This document shows, in pieces, positions 28,299 to 36,894 of a stretch of DNA of 64,000 nucleotides. The stretch is taken from NCBI GenBank assembly GCA_016720635.1, contig JADKKF010000026.1:1-64000 (forward strand), in the 5' to 3' direction. Position 1 is the first letter of the stretch; every line of letters begins with the position of its first letter. Made by a program: the position numbers and the translations under genes. The DNA comes from Saprospiraceae bacterium (GTDB lineage Bacteria; Bacteroidota; Bacteroidia; Chitinophagales; Saprospiraceae). The notes beneath the pieces were generated by a model that had not been told where the DNA came from, made no database searches, and saw only the letters and a list, made by a program, of their open reading frames with translations.

Positions 28299-28880
28299 AT
28301 GCTCGGTTTACAATTTCCGACAGACCCTCGATGGGTCGATTTAGCCTCCAAAGATCTAGCAGAAATCCTAACTGACCACGCCTATTGTGAACTGAAGGCA
28401 GCCACCATGTGCATCAGCCTGGTCCAGTCATATCCCGACAAAATAAAATTGGTCGAAGAAGTCTCCCCTGTAGTCACTGAAGAATGGGGTCATTTCCGGC
28501 AAGTTCTAAACGAACTCAAAAAAAGAGATTTGAAGCTCGGCTTTCAGCGCAAAGATGAGTACGTCCTAGGTCTGCTGGCCTTCAAGAAACCAGGTGGTTC
28601 CAAGATAGACGTCCTCGTCGAAAAATTGCTCGTTTGCGCCTTGATCGAAGCACGCAGTTGTGAGCGATTTCGCTTGCTAAGTCTCCATCTCGAGGATGCG
28701 GATCTGCGCAAATTTTACCACCATTTCATGGTTGCAGAAGCCAGCCACTACACCATGTTCCTAGACCTTGCTCGACTTTATGGCGATCCCACCAAGGTCA
28801 ACTATCGATGGCAGGAGTATCTCCATTTCGAGGGAGAGCTTATGGCCAGCTTGACCCCACAAGGCACAAGGGTTCATTGA
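28299..28880 (+). CDS. miaE: tRNA-(ms2io6A)-hydroxylase, MiaE
   Basis: Diiron enzyme that hydroxylates the isopentenyl side chain of the modified adenosine at position 37 of some tRNAs. 193 residues from the ATG at 28299; the longer open frame would overlap the upstream gene. The ferritin-like four-helix carboxylate/histidine ligands are visible: HAYCELKAATM (Glu31), EEWGHF (Glu61/62 and His65), EARSCERF, and EASHYTMF. It is the second gene of an operon with the secreted coiled-coil protein and is followed at once by element B. Confidence 0.93.
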   Translation: MLGLQFPTDPRWVDLASKDLAEILTDHAYCELKAATMCISLVQSYPDKIKLVEEVSPVVTEEWGHFRQVLNELKKRDLKLGFQRKDEYVLGLLAFKKPGGSKIDVLVEKLLVCALIEARSCERFRLLSLHLEDADLRKFYHHFMVAEASHYTMFLDLARLYGDPTKVNYRWQEYLHFEGELMASLTPQGTRVH

Positions 28881-28886
28881 TATTAT

Positions 28887-28992
28887 GGCACCTCCTCATA
28901 TTATGAGGACCGAGCTTTTCGTGGGTTCCGTCTCTCCTCTTTCGTCGTCGAGACCCTCGTATATCACGAGGCCACTCCAATCTCTGGTGCGC
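28887..28992 (-). repeat. Dispersed intergenic structured element, copy B
   Basis: On the minus strand it runs from GCGCACC to GGTGCC (outer stem GCACC/GGTGC). Inner hairpins CTCGT/ACGAG, GTCTC/GAGAC and CCTCAT/ATGAGG flank the core GACGGAACCCACG. It is nearly identical to copy A, 20 kb away, over most of its length, although the loops differ. It starts 6 bp after the miaE stop. Confidence 0.8.
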
Positions 28993-29129
28993 TAAATGAA
29001 ATAAATGTCTAATCTAATATCTATCCAACAACATTTTGCACACTCTGATTCTAAGTATAGAACCATCACAAATACCACCATCGCTGTATTCCAAAATTTA
29101 TTTTTACCTTAGCATTCATATTATTGCTT

Positions 29130-29948
29130 ATGACAGAATCTAAATCCCCACTTTTTGCTAAGGAAATTAAGCTTTTCATATTCCTTTTTGGCGTTTTTCT
29201 TACCAATGCATTATTGGCAGAATTCGTTGGTGTTAAGATTTTCTCCCTAGAAAAATCCTTAGGTTTCCAACCAGTAGAATGGAATCTTTTGGGCATCCCA
29301 GTTTCATTCAATTTAACTGCTGGGGTTATTCTTTGGCCCGTCGTATTTATTCTAACTGATATAGTCAATGAGTATTTTGGCCCCAAAGGTGTCCGACTTA
29401 TTTCGTTCACCACCGCTTTTTTAATTGCCTTTTCTTTTGCAATGGTGCAGTGGGCTATCCACCTTGTACCAGCCGATTTTTGGCCTACATCCCACCTACC
29501 TCCAGCCACAGATATTTCCTTCGAACAAAAGAAAAATCTTGTCGGAAATTATGATGCAGCCTATCGCTTGATATTCGGTCAAGGTCTTTGGATTATCATC
29601 GGATCTTTGGTCGCATTTATAGTAGGGCAGTTGGTCGATGTTTTTATTTTTCAATCCATAAAAAGAAAACTTGGCTCCGGGAAAATCTGGCTTAGATCTA
29701 CGGGGTCCACCATCGTTTCCCAATTAATCGATAGTTTTATCGTCTTATTTATCGCCTTCTATATAGGCGCAGGATGGAGCATGAAAACCGTTTTGGCCAT
29801 TTGTACCATCAACTATTTTTATAAGTTCTTTATCGCCGTTGGACTGACCCCTTTGCTGTACATAATCCATTGGGCGATAGAATCCTACCTAGGAAAAGAG
29901 AAGTCCCAAGAACTCAGAGACAAAGCCATGCACCAAGGAATTGACTAA
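29130..29948 (+). CDS. Queuosine precursor transporter (YhhQ/DUF165 family)
   Basis: 272 residues with about six membrane helices. The family pattern is clear: FVGVKIFSL near the N-terminus, FxLTDIVNEYFGPKG (the conserved Thr-Asp-x-x-x-Glu-x-x-Gly signature), and late LGSGKIWLRSTGSTIVSQLIDS. It imports a queuine or preQ precursor across the inner membrane (family knowledge). I start at the ATG 29130; a TTG lies two codons earlier. No que genes are adjacent, so salvage is probably scattered in the genome. The kdsD promoter overlaps its stop codon. Confidence 0.88.
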   Translation: MTESKSPLFAKEIKLFIFLFGVFLTNALLAEFVGVKIFSLEKSLGFQPVEWNLLGIPVSFNLTAGVILWPVVFILTDIVNEYFGPKGVRLISFTTAFLIAFSFAMVQWAIHLVPADFWPTSHLPPATDISFEQKKNLVGNYDAAYRLIFGQGLWIIIGSLVAFIVGQLVDVFIFQSIKRKLGSGKIWLRSTGSTIVSQLIDSFIVLFIAFYIGAGWSMKTVLAICTINYFYKFFIAVGLTPLLYIIHWAIESYLGKEKSQELRDKAMHQGID

Positions 29949-29971
29949 ATCGCGCTAAATCATTATCTTTG
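29941..29971 (+). promoter_or_regulatory. Bacteroidota-type promoter for kdsD
   Basis: TTG (29941-29943), exactly 20 bp, then TATCTTTG (29964-29971), an exact TAnnTTTG match. It overlaps the stop of the preceding transporter gene. Transcription would begin about 13 bp before the TTG start of kdsD. Confidence 0.55.
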
Positions 29972-29990
29972 TTCGCTTAATATTTTTATA

Positions 29991-30956
29991 TTGAAATCAT
30001 TACCCTCCGATATCGCCCAGGAAGTCATCGCTTGTGAATCTTACGGTTTACAAAGTTTGATGAATTCTTTCGAAGCACCTTTCAACGATTTTATTCAACA
30101 TATTTTGAATTTTAACCCAAGACTCGTTTGGACAGGTGTAGGCAAAAGCGGCTGGGTAGCCCAAAAAATAGTCGCAACCATGCATTCTGTAGGCATCAAA
30201 GCCGCATTCATGCACCCTAGCGAAGCCATACACGGAGACTTGGGTATGCTCCTCGAGGGCGATTTTGTCCTTTTCATCTCCAAGAGTGGAGAGAGCGAAG
30301 AACTAAAAACAATCCTTCCCATCATCAAATCAAGAGGATTAAAAACAGCCGCGATATGCTCAAGACCCAAAAGCTATCTTGCATCCGAAGTGGACTTCCT
30401 TTTACTGACTCCCAGCGTACCGGAGGCCGATCCGTTTGATTGGGTGCCAACAACTAGTACTACCGTGCAGATGGCTTTAGGTGATGCGATTGCCATCACA
30501 TTGATGAAATTAAATGGAACAACTGAAAAAGATTTTGCTAGGAATCATCCAGGAGGCTTGATTGGCAAATCTTTGCTTATGTCTGTCAAGGACTTAATCA
30601 AAAGCCAAAGCGCGCCTTCTGTCATTATCGATGAAAAAGTCCACTCCGTTTTGCTCACCATGAGCCAAGGCAAATTAGGCGCAACCGCGGTACTAGATCC
30701 AAGGCAAAGACTGGTAGGCATCATCACAGATGGAGATATCAGAAGGATGATCCTCAAAGAAAATACTTTTCAGGATATGACCGCCCAAGACATGATGACA
30801 TCAAATCCACTGTCGATTTCTATCCACGCACCCGCTTTGGATGCTTTGGATCTCATCAGATCTAGACATATCAATCACCTTCTTGTCATCGATGAAGAGG
30901 ACAATTATCAAGGGATCCTCCATATACAAAGGCTTATAGAAGAGGGATTTGGGTGA
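29991..30956 (+). CDS. kdsD: Arabinose-5-phosphate isomerase (KpsF/GutQ family)
   Basis: Converts ribulose 5-phosphate to arabinose 5-phosphate, the first step towards Kdo for lipopolysaccharide. 321 residues, TTG start at 29991. N-terminal SIS domain (about 1-190): GVGKSGWVAQK (sugar-phosphate loop), HPSEAIHGDLGM (catalytic His), SKSGESEE, and ARNHPGG. Two CBS domains follow (about 205-320), with VGIITDGDIRRMI and INHLLVIDEEDNYQGIL. The gene is followed by a convergent phospholipase-like gene 8 bp later. The rest of the Kdo pathway is not in the window. Confidence 0.94.
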   Translation: MKSLPSDIAQEVIACESYGLQSLMNSFEAPFNDFIQHILNFNPRLVWTGVGKSGWVAQKIVATMHSVGIKAAFMHPSEAIHGDLGMLLEGDFVLFISKSGESEELKTILPIIKSRGLKTAAICSRPKSYLASEVDFLLLTPSVPEADPFDWVPTTSTTVQMALGDAIAITLMKLNGTTEKDFARNHPGGLIGKSLLMSVKDLIKSQSAPSVIIDEKVHSVLLTMSQGKLGATAVLDPRQRLVGIITDGDIRRMILKENTFQDMTAQDMMTSNPLSISIHAPALDALDLIRSRHINHLLVIDEEDNYQGILHIQRLIEEGFG

Positions 30957-30964
30957 TTGAATCG

Positions 30965-32227
30965 TCAATCATCGTGAGGTCGTCCTTTTATCTTACCTGC
31001 GCGATAAATTTTCTCTTCGGCTTCCATCGCTTTTTTCTCTGCTTCAGTCCATTCGATGACGCCTGGTTTGCTCATATCTGGCTGCCCAGCATCCACCCAA
31101 GCCGTGTACCAAAGGGATCCGATGGTATGTATCGAAGCCCTCCATCGATTCTCAATCATGCCATCCATCTGTACTTCGTACTCTTTGGCATATTCTGGAC
31201 ATTGAGCTCTCACGACGAGACCTAGCCGCTCCGCTTGACAATACTGCTGATCCGTTGGATACGTTTGGCTCAATCGCTTCTCGATCGTTAAGACAGAATC
31301 TACGAAAGCGTGGCTATCAAAGACGATTTTCCAAAAATATTCATTCGGTTTTTTTATATACACAGCCGAGCCAACCAAAGCATCATATTCCAAGTCAGCG
31401 AACAATTCAGGGATCCTACTCTCCCAAAATCCATGGATTCCATCTTGCCCTGTCAGCTGCCCATTGTAGTTGGAACAGGTGTGCAGCGGCACGTGGGCAT
31501 CCCCGACATAATGCCCGAATTCTGTCGAAAGTTTTAAAATCTGCTTGTGATCTCTCTCTTTGAAAGCCGTAACCAATTTGGCAAACATACTGGTCAAATT
31601 GTAGGGATTCACTCCGTGTTCCGTCAGATAATCTTCTGGCTCTATCACCCCCTCGGGCAAGGAAACGCCGAATAAAGCATTGAACGAATCCACTGGTGAA
31701 ACGATCTCATCGTCGTAGTATTTATAGACAAAATTCCTTAAGAAAAAAGGCTTGTACTTAGCAACAGAGATGACACGTCGCACTTTTTTTCCGTTCCACT
31801 TACCTTCCAGACAGACCGAATCCTTGCTATTTCTAATGAACTCGGCCTTGCAAATCCGCACCGTATCTCCCGAAGTGTTCTTCCAAATCCAGTCCGTATA
31901 GTACATAAGTGCAGTATTCCAGTCTCTGGGCAAATTGTCGAATGGCATCTTCCCATATCGATCCAAATCTATATAATGCCTCGACCCTTCGTGCTTCGTC
32001 GCATATCGCCTTTTGTCGGGATCCACCGCGTGTTCCGTAACGTATTCGATATTTTTTTTATAAAACACCATCATCTCAGGAGGTAGCGTAAAAACCGCCA
32101 ATCGATTGATCCTTTTGTGCCCAAAAAATCCCCATTTCCCATCAGGGGGGTTAGGCCTCGCCACCACATCATTCCCCGTCAAAACAAACGAAATAACCGC
32201 TATTAATAAACTCCAATTTCTAAACAT
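30965..32227 (-). CDS. Secreted zinc-dependent phospholipase C-like protein
   Basis: 420 residues with a signal peptide (about 1-23, ending VVA). WGFFGHKRINRLAVF near the start, HYIDLD and GHYVGDAHVPLHTCSNYNG later fit the S1/P1-nuclease and zinc-phospholipase-C fold, in which Trp1, several His and Asp residues bind three zinc ions. Many Bacteroidota carry such proteins at the cell surface, but the substrate (phospholipid or nucleic acid) is not known. The end is charged. It stands alone, convergent with kdsD, and its upstream spacer contains element G. Confidence 0.85.
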   Translation of the reverse strand: MFRNWSLLIAVISFVLTGNDVVARPNPPDGKWGFFGHKRINRLAVFTLPPEMMVFYKKNIEYVTEHAVDPDKRRYATKHEGSRHYIDLDRYGKMPFDNLPRDWNTALMYYTDWIWKNTSGDTVRICKAEFIRNSKDSVCLEGKWNGKKVRRVISVAKYKPFFLRNFVYKYYDDEIVSPVDSFNALFGVSLPEGVIEPEDYLTEHGVNPYNLTSMFAKLVTAFKERDHKQILKLSTEFGHYVGDAHVPLHTCSNYNGQLTGQDGIHGFWESRIPELFADLEYDALVGSAVYIKKPNEYFWKIVFDSHAFVDSVLTIEKRLSQTYPTDQQYCQAERLGLVVRAQCPEYAKEYEVQMDGMIENRWRASIHTIGSLWYTAWVDAGQPDMSKPGVIEWTEAEKKAMEAEEKIYRAGKIKGRPHDD

Positions 32228-32262
32228 ATCCTCCGTGTTTGTAACTTTTAAAATTTAATTTT

Positions 32263-32346
32263 GGGCGAGACCCTTTCTCGTCTTTACGACGATATCGGGT
32301 CGGGTCATCCGCTTTACTTCGTGTCCGCTCCTACCCCTCTCGCGCT
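32263..32346 (-). repeat. Dispersed intergenic structured element, copy G (diverged)
   Basis: On the minus strand GCGAGA pairs with TCTCGC at the ends, a third version of the family's outer stem. The GGGTAGGAGCGG segment matches the purine-rich 5' motif. The core reads ACGAAGTAAAG then GACCCGACCCG, similar to copy F rather than to copies A-E. Its inner hairpins are weaker. It lies between the phospholipase-like gene start and the CDF gene end. Confidence 0.5.
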
Positions 32347-32503
32347 TGGTTTTCTCTATAACAAATATCATCCCTCTCTCCCTACAAATATAATCCAATT
32401 TGTACTGGATTGTATATATGCTGTGGATTTTTTTATGAAATGAATTCTGTGCTTTATATAGAAAAGTATCTATTCTATTTGACAATTTTGTATCAGCCTT
32501 CTT

Positions 32504-33373
32504 CTATCGATCTGGCTCGATATGGATCAACACATTGCCCAATTCTGGGATTTTTGCCTTCAATGCGTCTTGCAATTTGTGCGAGAGATCGTGTCCTTCT
32601 TTTACAGAAATATTGGCATCTACAGAAGCGTGTAAATCTACATAATACTTCATTCCTGTCTTCCTTACAAAACACTTCTCCGTGTGTGTGATGCCCTCTA
32701 CTTCAGCTGCTATCTCTCGGATCTCAGATACCATATCATCGTACAGATGTTCGTCCATGATTTCTGCTAATGCGGGTCTAAAAATTTTATACGCATTATA
32801 CAATATGAATCCAGCGGCAACCAAGGCCGCCCAGTCATCGGCCGTCTCGTACCCAGGACCAAAATATATGGCAATGGCTATTCCAATAAATGCCGCTATA
32901 GAAGTGAAGGCATCGCTTCTATGGTGCCAAGCGTCCGCCTTGAGCGCCGAACTTTTGGTTTCCTTGGCTTTTTTCATCACCATCTGAAATGAAATCTCCT
33001 TCCAAAGAATAAGTGGAGCAAGGAGGTATAATGTCCATATTTTGGGTAAATCGTGGGTCGTTTGGATATTCTCAATGCTCTCAATGGCTATGATCAAACC
33101 CGAAGCGAAAAGGAATCCAACCACCAGCACCGTGATCAGTGGTTCGGCTCTGCCATGTCCATAGGGATGGTTTTCGTCTGGGGGCTTACTCGCGTATTTT
33201 ATCCCTAATAATACCAAAAACGACGCTAAAATATCTGTAATAGACTCTATTGCATCGGCTATCAAAGCAAAAGAATTGCCGAATATGCCCGCCAATGTCT
33301 TTATGATAGCTAGTATTACATTACCGATGATGCTGAAATATGTAGCACTTAGGGCTTTTTGTTCATTTGTCAT
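32504..33373 (-). CDS. Cation diffusion facilitator (CDF) metal exporter
   Basis: 289 residues with about five to six membrane helices and a cytoplasmic C-terminal domain (about 205-289). The intramembrane metal site is seen as ALIADAIESITD (helix 2) and HHRSDAFTS (helix 5, the HxxxD pair). The C-terminal part (KCFVRKTGMKYYVDLHASVD, EGHDLSHKL) is the ferredoxin-like dimerisation domain. It most likely exports Zn2+, Fe2+ or Mn2+ out of the cytoplasm. A unique regulator is not near. It is divergent from recQ. Confidence 0.93.
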   Translation of the reverse strand: MTNEQKALSATYFSIIGNVILAIIKTLAGIFGNSFALIADAIESITDILASFLVLLGIKYASKPPDENHPYGHGRAEPLITVLVVGFLFASGLIIAIESIENIQTTHDLPKIWTLYLLAPLILWKEISFQMVMKKAKETKSSALKADAWHHRSDAFTSIAAFIGIAIAIYFGPGYETADDWAALVAAGFILYNAYKIFRPALAEIMDEHLYDDMVSEIREIAAEVEGITHTEKCFVRKTGMKYYVDLHASVDANISVKEGHDLSHKLQDALKAKIPELGNVLIHIEPDR

Positions 33374-33460
33374 TCTGGTATAAAATTATCATAATTTCTC
33401 CATAAAAAACAAGATAACGAAGAAAGATTTATTGTCGCTCAGAAATGGCTAAAATAACAA

Positions 33461-33588
33461 GCGCACCATGGGATGGGAGTGGTCTCATCTCCTAAGAGAT
33501 GAGAGTCAGGTCCATTGGGATGCATCCCTCAGGTTAGGACCTGACGGAACCCACGTACAGCCCGATCCGAACGCAGTGAGGAGGTGCC
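33461..33588 (+). repeat. Dispersed intergenic structured element, copy C
   Basis: Outer stem GCGCACC to GGTGCC. Long inner stems TCTCATCTC/GAGATGAGA and TCAGGTCC/GGACCTGA lead into the core GACGGAACCCACG. The second stem's loop is enlarged and itself holds the palindrome GGGATGCATCCC. The third stem is not clear in this copy. It lies between the divergent CDF and recQ genes. Confidence 0.75.
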
Positions 33589-33642
33589 ATAAAAAATATA
33601 TCCAAATAAACATGTATTTTTGACTGAGTGCTAAGATTTCGT

Positions 33643-35547
33643 ATGGATACAAATATACATCATATACTCAAGCAATTTTGGGGCTTTGACCGATTCAGAC
33701 CCTTGCAGGAGACCATCATTCGGCAGGTTTTGGAAGGCAAGGATACCCTCGCTCTACTGCCTACGGGTGGGGGAAAATCGATATGCTTTCAAGTTCCAGG
33801 ATTGGCTCTTGGGGGCATGACCATCGTAGTGACACCATTGATCGCCTTGATGAAAGACCAAGTATCGAACCTCAAGCGAAAAGGAATCAAGGCTACCGCG
33901 ATATATTCTGGGCTTGATGCAAGACAAATCAAGAGTATCCTAGACAATGCAGAAAGTGCCTATTATCAATTCTTATATTTGAGTCCTGAGCGGCTGCAAA
34001 GTGAACGATTCCAAGAAAGATTGCCTAGATTGGACATTCGGCTTATTGTAGTGGATGAGGCGCATTGCATCTCCCAATGGGGGTATGATTTTAGGCCCGA
34101 ATACTTGCAAATACCAACGCTGAAAGCCTTTTATCCCGAAGTACCTATCATGGCACTAACGGCTACGGCAACGCCTGATGTAGCGCGAGACATCCAAGAA
34201 AAACTTGAATTCAAGCGGTCGAATATCCATCAAGCTAGTTTTAATCGGCCCAATATTTCTTACAATACGCTTTTGACCGATCGAAAAAGACAAGAGCTAT
34301 TTGACAAACTTAGGCATCACCCAGGTAGCACGATTGTCTATGTGCGCAGTCGAAATAAGACCGTAGAAATAGCAAAATATCTAATCCAAAATGGTTATCG
34401 TGCTGATTTTTATCACGCAGGTTTAGAGCTCAAGACTAGGGAGAAAAAGCAGGACGCATGGATAAAGGGAACTTGTCCGATCATGGTTTGTACGAATGCC
34501 TTTGGGATGGGAATAGATAAGCCAGATGTGCGTCTTGTAGTCCATATGGACGCACCTGACAGCCTAGAAGCGTATTTTCAGGAGGCCGGAAGAGCGGGGC
34601 GGGATGAGCAGAATTCCAGTACATTCTGGCTTTGGGATGAAAACGATATGGAGAAACTTAATTACCAATTGGAAATGTCGTTCCCTCCTTTGGATTCCAT
34701 CCGTTTATTGTACGAAACGCTGGGCGCATACTTAGGAGTCCCCTTAGAATTCGGCGATGGGCAGAGTTATGACTTTGACCTCCAAGATTTTATCCAACGA
34801 TATCAATTAAATCCTCTAGCTTGTATCGGAGGGTTGAAAATATTGCAAGACGAGGGTTATATCAAGCAGGAAGAAGAATTGAATTCACAGGCTAAAATAC
34901 TCTTCATGGTCAGCCACGATTATCTCTACGAATATTTACTAAAACATCCCCAGATGGATTTTTTTGTCAAGACATTACTGCGATTGTATCAAGGCGTCAT
35001 GACCAATATAGTACCCATAGACGAGGCCAAATTGTCGGAATTCCTGAAAGTGGACGCACCTACCTTGAAGGTGCTGATGCGCAAACTGGAAACGGACGAT
35101 GTAATCGAATATTATCCTGCACTGACCAAGCCACAGCTGAGATACCTAGCGCCTAGGATGCCAAAAAAGCTATTAGCCTTCGATGAAAAACGCCTCCGAT
35201 TTCTCAAGGAAAGAAGAAAAACTATGATCGAAAAGGTGAGTGAATTTCTGCACAGTACACGTTGTCGCTCTGCTTTTCTCCTTGACTATTTTGGAGAGAA
35301 AAATGCCCCAGATTGTGGTCATTGCAGTGCTTGTCGGACACGACAAAAATCTATGATGACCCCTCAAAATATCCAAGAAATGATTTTTGATGCTTTGAAG
35401 ATACACCCCTTGAAAATCGAAGAACTAAAGTCCCAATTGCCAACAATCCCAGCTAAGGATTTAGAGGTTCAATTGGCTCTCATGGCTCAGGAAAGGCGAA
35501 TATCCATACATCCCAATGGGATGATCTCGCTGAGGGATGAGGAGTGA
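33643..35547 (+). CDS. recQ: RecQ-family ATP-dependent DNA helicase
   Basis: 3'-5' DNA helicase for recombination and repair. 634 residues from ATG 33643 (MDTNIHHILKQFWGFDRFRPLQ). Helicase motifs: LLPTGGGKSICFQVP (Walker A), VVDEAHCISQWGYDFR (DEAH), and FGMGIDKPDVR with QEAGRAGRDE. Unusually, the four-cysteine zinc cluster (RCRSAFLLDYFGEK, CGHCSAC) lies near residue 545-570, after the winged-helix part, whereas in classical RecQ it directly follows the helicase core. There is no recognisable HRDC domain. This is the short RecQ variety seen in Bacteroidota; a second RecQ may exist elsewhere. Confidence 0.92.
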   Translation: MDTNIHHILKQFWGFDRFRPLQETIIRQVLEGKDTLALLPTGGGKSICFQVPGLALGGMTIVVTPLIALMKDQVSNLKRKGIKATAIYSGLDARQIKSILDNAESAYYQFLYLSPERLQSERFQERLPRLDIRLIVVDEAHCISQWGYDFRPEYLQIPTLKAFYPEVPIMALTATATPDVARDIQEKLEFKRSNIHQASFNRPNISYNTLLTDRKRQELFDKLRHHPGSTIVYVRSRNKTVEIAKYLIQNGYRADFYHAGLELKTREKKQDAWIKGTCPIMVCTNAFGMGIDKPDVRLVVHMDAPDSLEAYFQEAGRAGRDEQNSSTFWLWDENDMEKLNYQLEMSFPPLDSIRLLYETLGAYLGVPLEFGDGQSYDFDLQDFIQRYQLNPLACIGGLKILQDEGYIKQEEELNSQAKILFMVSHDYLYEYLLKHPQMDFFVKTLLRLYQGVMTNIVPIDEAKLSEFLKVDAPTLKVLMRKLETDDVIEYYPALTKPQLRYLAPRMPKKLLAFDEKRLRFLKERRKTMIEKVSEFLHSTRCRSAFLLDYFGEKNAPDCGHCSACRTRQKSMMTPQNIQEMIFDALKIHPLKIEELKSQLPTIPAKDLEVQLALMAQERRISIHPNGMISLRDEE

Positions 35548-35670
35548 AAAATGCTAATAATGAAAGAATGAATTTCCAACCCAATCTTTTCCTAACCTAA
35601 AGATTTTCACCCTCCTCCCCCATTTCTTCCATCAAATGCTTAACTTTGTCTCCCATCTTTTTATTTTGTT

Positions 35671-36306
35671 ATGTTTAAAATCATCGTATTTGACTTTGGA
35701 AATGTTATCCTAGACATTGAAATGGAGAAAACGGAGAAAGCGCTATCGGCACTTCTCGGCATTCAGTACAATGTGATGAACCAAGGCAATGTGCCCCAAA
35801 TTTTTTTGGATTATGAAATGGGTTTGGTTAGCGAATCTCAATTTTTTGACGGGTTAAAATCGCTTGCTCCATCGAAAATTTTGGATGAAACAGATCTGCT
35901 CGATGCATGGAACGCTTTATTAGGGACCATAGCTCCTGAAAAAATCCAATGGATTATGGAGTTGAGAAAAAAAGGCTTCAAAACGGCATTGCTTAGCAAC
36001 ACCAACCACACGCATATTCAACAAGCACTAAGTACCATTCGAAGTAGTTTTCATGGCCTAGACTTTGAAAATGATTGTTTCGATTATGTTTTTTATTCGC
36101 ACGAAATTCATTTAAGAAAGCCCAATCCAGATATTTATCTTTACGTTGAAAAACAGGTAGGTTTGAAGGGTTCTGAAATTCTCTTTATCGACGACAATCG
36201 CGAGAATATTCTAGCTGCGCAAACCCTCGGATGGAACTGTATCTGGCTCCAAGACAGAGACCTTTTGATACCTACTGTTCAAGATATTTTAAGCAACAAA
36301 AAATAA
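35671..36306 (+). CDS. HAD-superfamily phosphatase, YihX-like
   Basis: 211 residues. Motif I is VFDFGNVILD (Asp8, followed by Gly instead of a second Asp), as in YihX, an alpha-glucose-1-phosphate phosphatase. Motif II TALLSNTNHTH, motif III Lys in HLRKPNPDIY, and motif IV LFIDDNRENI complete the haloacid dehalogenase pattern. The substrate is uncertain; sugar phosphates are likely. A TAACTTTG -7 element at 35641-35648 precedes it. recX follows 3 bp after its stop, so the two are co-transcribed. Confidence 0.85.
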   Translation: MFKIIVFDFGNVILDIEMEKTEKALSALLGIQYNVMNQGNVPQIFLDYEMGLVSESQFFDGLKSLAPSKILDETDLLDAWNALLGTIAPEKIQWIMELRKKGFKTALLSNTNHTHIQQALSTIRSSFHGLDFENDCFDYVFYSHEIHLRKPNPDIYLYVEKQVGLKGSEILFIDDNRENILAAQTLGWNCIWLQDRDLLIPTVQDILSNKK

Positions 36307-36309
36307 TCC

Positions 36310-36783
36310 ATGGCCAAGCATCTAACCAAAGCACAAGTCTTGGATAAACTCCAAAAATATTGCATTTATCAAGATCGCTGCCATACAGAAGTGCGAACAA
36401 AACTCCTCCAGCTACAAGTATATGGGGATGAATTGGAAGAGGTGATGTCAAAGCTCATCGAAGATGGATTCCTCAATGAGGAAAGATACGCCATCGCCTA
36501 TGCCAGTGGAAAATTTAGGATAAATCATTGGGGCAAAAGGAAAATCATGCTAGGACTCAAATCCAAACATATCTCCGATTATTGCATCCAAAAAGCATTG
36601 CAAAAAATTGACCAGAAAGAATACAATGAAACCATTGCAAATCTCTCCCAAAAGAAAGCAGCGAGCCTTTCAGAATTAGATGATTTTCATAAAAATCAAA
36701 GGGTTTTCCAATACCTTTGGGGCAAGGGATATACTTATGAAGATATTTTACCGTTTATAAATACGCCCAGTACTCCCTGTTAG
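36310..36783 (+). CDS. recX: Regulatory protein RecX
   Basis: 157 residues, three-helix repeats typical of RecX, a small protein that binds and dampens RecA filaments. Identifying segments: LDKLQKYCIYQDRCHTEVRTKLL, LIEDGFLNEERYAIAYASGKFR, GKRKIMLGLKSKHIS, then two further repeats (KAASLSELDDFHKNQRVFQYLWGKGYTYEDI). It is slightly longer than average. It follows the HAD gene closely. recA itself is not in the window. Confidence 0.9.
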   Translation: MAKHLTKAQVLDKLQKYCIYQDRCHTEVRTKLLQLQVYGDELEEVMSKLIEDGFLNEERYAIAYASGKFRINHWGKRKIMLGLKSKHISDYCIQKALQKIDQKEYNETIANLSQKKAASLSELDDFHKNQRVFQYLWGKGYTYEDILPFINTPSTPC

Positions 36784-36894
36784 ACCATATTCCTTCCAAA
36801 ACAAAACGACTTAAAAGTTTTTTATTTTTTCACATTAAATATTATAGTAATATATAATTAATTGTATATTTGCTACTTGATAAGTAATTTTGGT

